From contig NC_134958.1 of NCBI RefSeq assembly GCF_965638725.1, positions 18,603,464 through 18,667,463 on the forward strand: a stretch of 64,000 nucleotides of DNA, in the 5' to 3' direction. The notes under the pieces are model-generated. The model saw only the letters and a list, made by a program, of their open reading frames with translations. It was not told the origin of the DNA and ran no database searches. The number at the start of each line of letters is the position of its first letter. Within the stretch, counting starts at the first letter, position 1. Made by a program: the position numbers and the translations under genes. This DNA comes from Aptenodytes patagonicus (lineage: Eukaryota > Chordata > Aves > Sphenisciformes > Spheniscidae). Below, one piece after another: positions 62,701 to 64,000 of the stretch.

Positions 62701-64000
62701 TAAGTATCCAATTTACTGTGACATGAACACGCTCTCAAGAGTCTATACACGTATCATTAGAGACAGTAGATTAATTGTTAATTGGTAGTAAGTCTTGACC
62801 ACGGCATTCTCTCTTGACTGCTCTTTATCAGTGTCAGGTAGTAATCTAGTTGAACGCAACCTTATTTTTTTTCAGTAAAGAACTGTATAACACTAACTTT
62901 CAATATAATTGAGAACTGATATTTTTGGCATTAAGACAAAAGTGTGAGCTCAATAAAAACCAAAAGTGAAGATTAAATATATTTGCTACAATATTATACT
63001 GCTCAACTCCTGAATGGATTTATTTGCATGCACCTGTCCTTACAGGGAAATAGCAACGATTATCAAAAGATGTTACAAACTTTTACAACATATCAACCAG
63101 TGCATTATTGTTGCCCTAATAAACATATAAACACTAGTTATGTGTCCAAGAACACCCCTTACAGACACAAGTTTACTACCATTGTGGAGAGGAAAAAAAA
63201 CCCCAACCTTTAAATCACTTTTTTGTCAAGTGAAATTAGTGCTGGTATCATGTGCCAAACTAAGCTTTAGGAATGGATGTTTCATGTAAAAGGCTGACAC
63301 AGGTAGCGTAAGACTCCCCATACCTCTGCAAACAACTGATACTATGGCTAGAATATCCACGTAACTCCCAAGCTCTACTGAGTATGACCAGAGCTCCTAC
63401 TGGTAACAACCGATATTCATCCAGGAAGAACCGCAATGAACTCATTTCCTACTGGTAGCTGAGATAGCCTTGATTTACTGAAGCAGAATCTAAATTTGCA
63501 ACTTAAATTGAGAAAGGTCTGATATCTTACTAGTCATTCAAACAGTTCAGCTTCTATTGTGGCTTAGGCTTAAACCCTTTGGCCAACAGACTGAAGTTCA
63601 CAGAACTGCAGTTCTGCATTCTGAAAAACGGACTAAACCACCAAAGCTCAAGCTCACTCTAGTGAGGTAAATGAGTACTGCTTATATTAGGTATGTGAAC
63701 AAAAATAAGGATCTGCATACTTGTGAAAGACTACATTATGTGATTGTAAATATCCAAACAAATTAAGGTTTCTGTGACAACAAAGAAATGCACTTGACCA
63801 TTTACAGCAAAACAGATTTATACAATAACAAGTAACTTATGGCCTTGTCTACCTGCAAATGAATTCCTTCAGCAGGTTCACACAATATTTTGCTCAGTCA
63901 TAAAAATATATATTATCTCTTTCCTTTAATATTTAGGTATATAAATATTTTACTGAAGAACATGCATCATTTAGATAAACAATTGCAAGAACATCCTCTG
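59717..64000. other. AT-rich DNA, possibly BNIP2 3' UTR or intron
   Basis: No coding exon, RNA gene or mobile element is recognised. I looked on the - strand for the end of the BNIP2 BCH/CRAL-TRIO domain and did not find it. A G-run lies at about 60365-60377. The region could be a long BNIP2 3' UTR or plain intergenic DNA. Confidence 0.4.

Noticed and set aside
1-64000. CRISPR arrays, bacterial operons, tRNA or rRNA genes
   Set aside because: No direct-repeat/spacer pattern, no cloverleaf or rRNA-like segment was seen. Spliced genes, CpG islands and CR1 elements show vertebrate DNA.

Overview
The window looks like a bird chromosome segment. The evidence is a CR1 LINE (one long antisense copy and one short 3' stump, both with the ATTCTATG-type tail), avian-style endogenous retroviral LTRs, AT-rich noncoding DNA with sharp CpG islands, and two vertebrate genes whose order matches the GCNT3-GTF2A2-BNIP2 neighbourhood of amniotes. 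The species cannot be fixed from sequence alone.

Layout. (1) 1-43.9 kb: gene-poor DNA with no exon I can confidently assign. It holds a solo LTR (610-1177), a short CR1 stump (25822-26040), a small non-autonomous LTR provirus with both LTRs, a primer-binding site, a polypurine tract and a perfect 5-bp target duplication (29935-32287), an older ERV-leader-like fragment (about 35660-36075), and a 3-kb antisense CR1 with a broken ORF2 (37437 to about 40397). (2) 44.1-46.4 kb: GCNT3, a single-exon mucin-type beta-1,6-N-acetylglucosaminyltransferase on the + strand, inside a CpG island, with a poly(A) signal at 46371. (3) 46.4-54.06 kb: AT-rich intergenic DNA between two convergent genes. (4) 54.06 to about 59.3 kb: GTF2A2 (TFIIA gamma) on the - strand. 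Four coding exons give a complete 109-residue protein, with a CpG-island promoter and a probable noncoding first exon. (5) 59.4-64 kb: AT-rich DNA without a recognised coding exon. By position it may be the 3' UTR or 3' end of BNIP2 (- strand), which is inferred from synteny only.

The two cellular genes are not functionally linked. GTF2A2 is a general transcription factor subunit and GCNT3 is a Golgi enzyme that branches O-glycans. The most unusual structure is the compact provirus, whose roughly 1.16-kb interior has no gag or pol but carries a tandem array of a 48-bp (16-codon) unit. Several exon-like segments on either strand in otherwise empty DNA are listed as unproven candidates.
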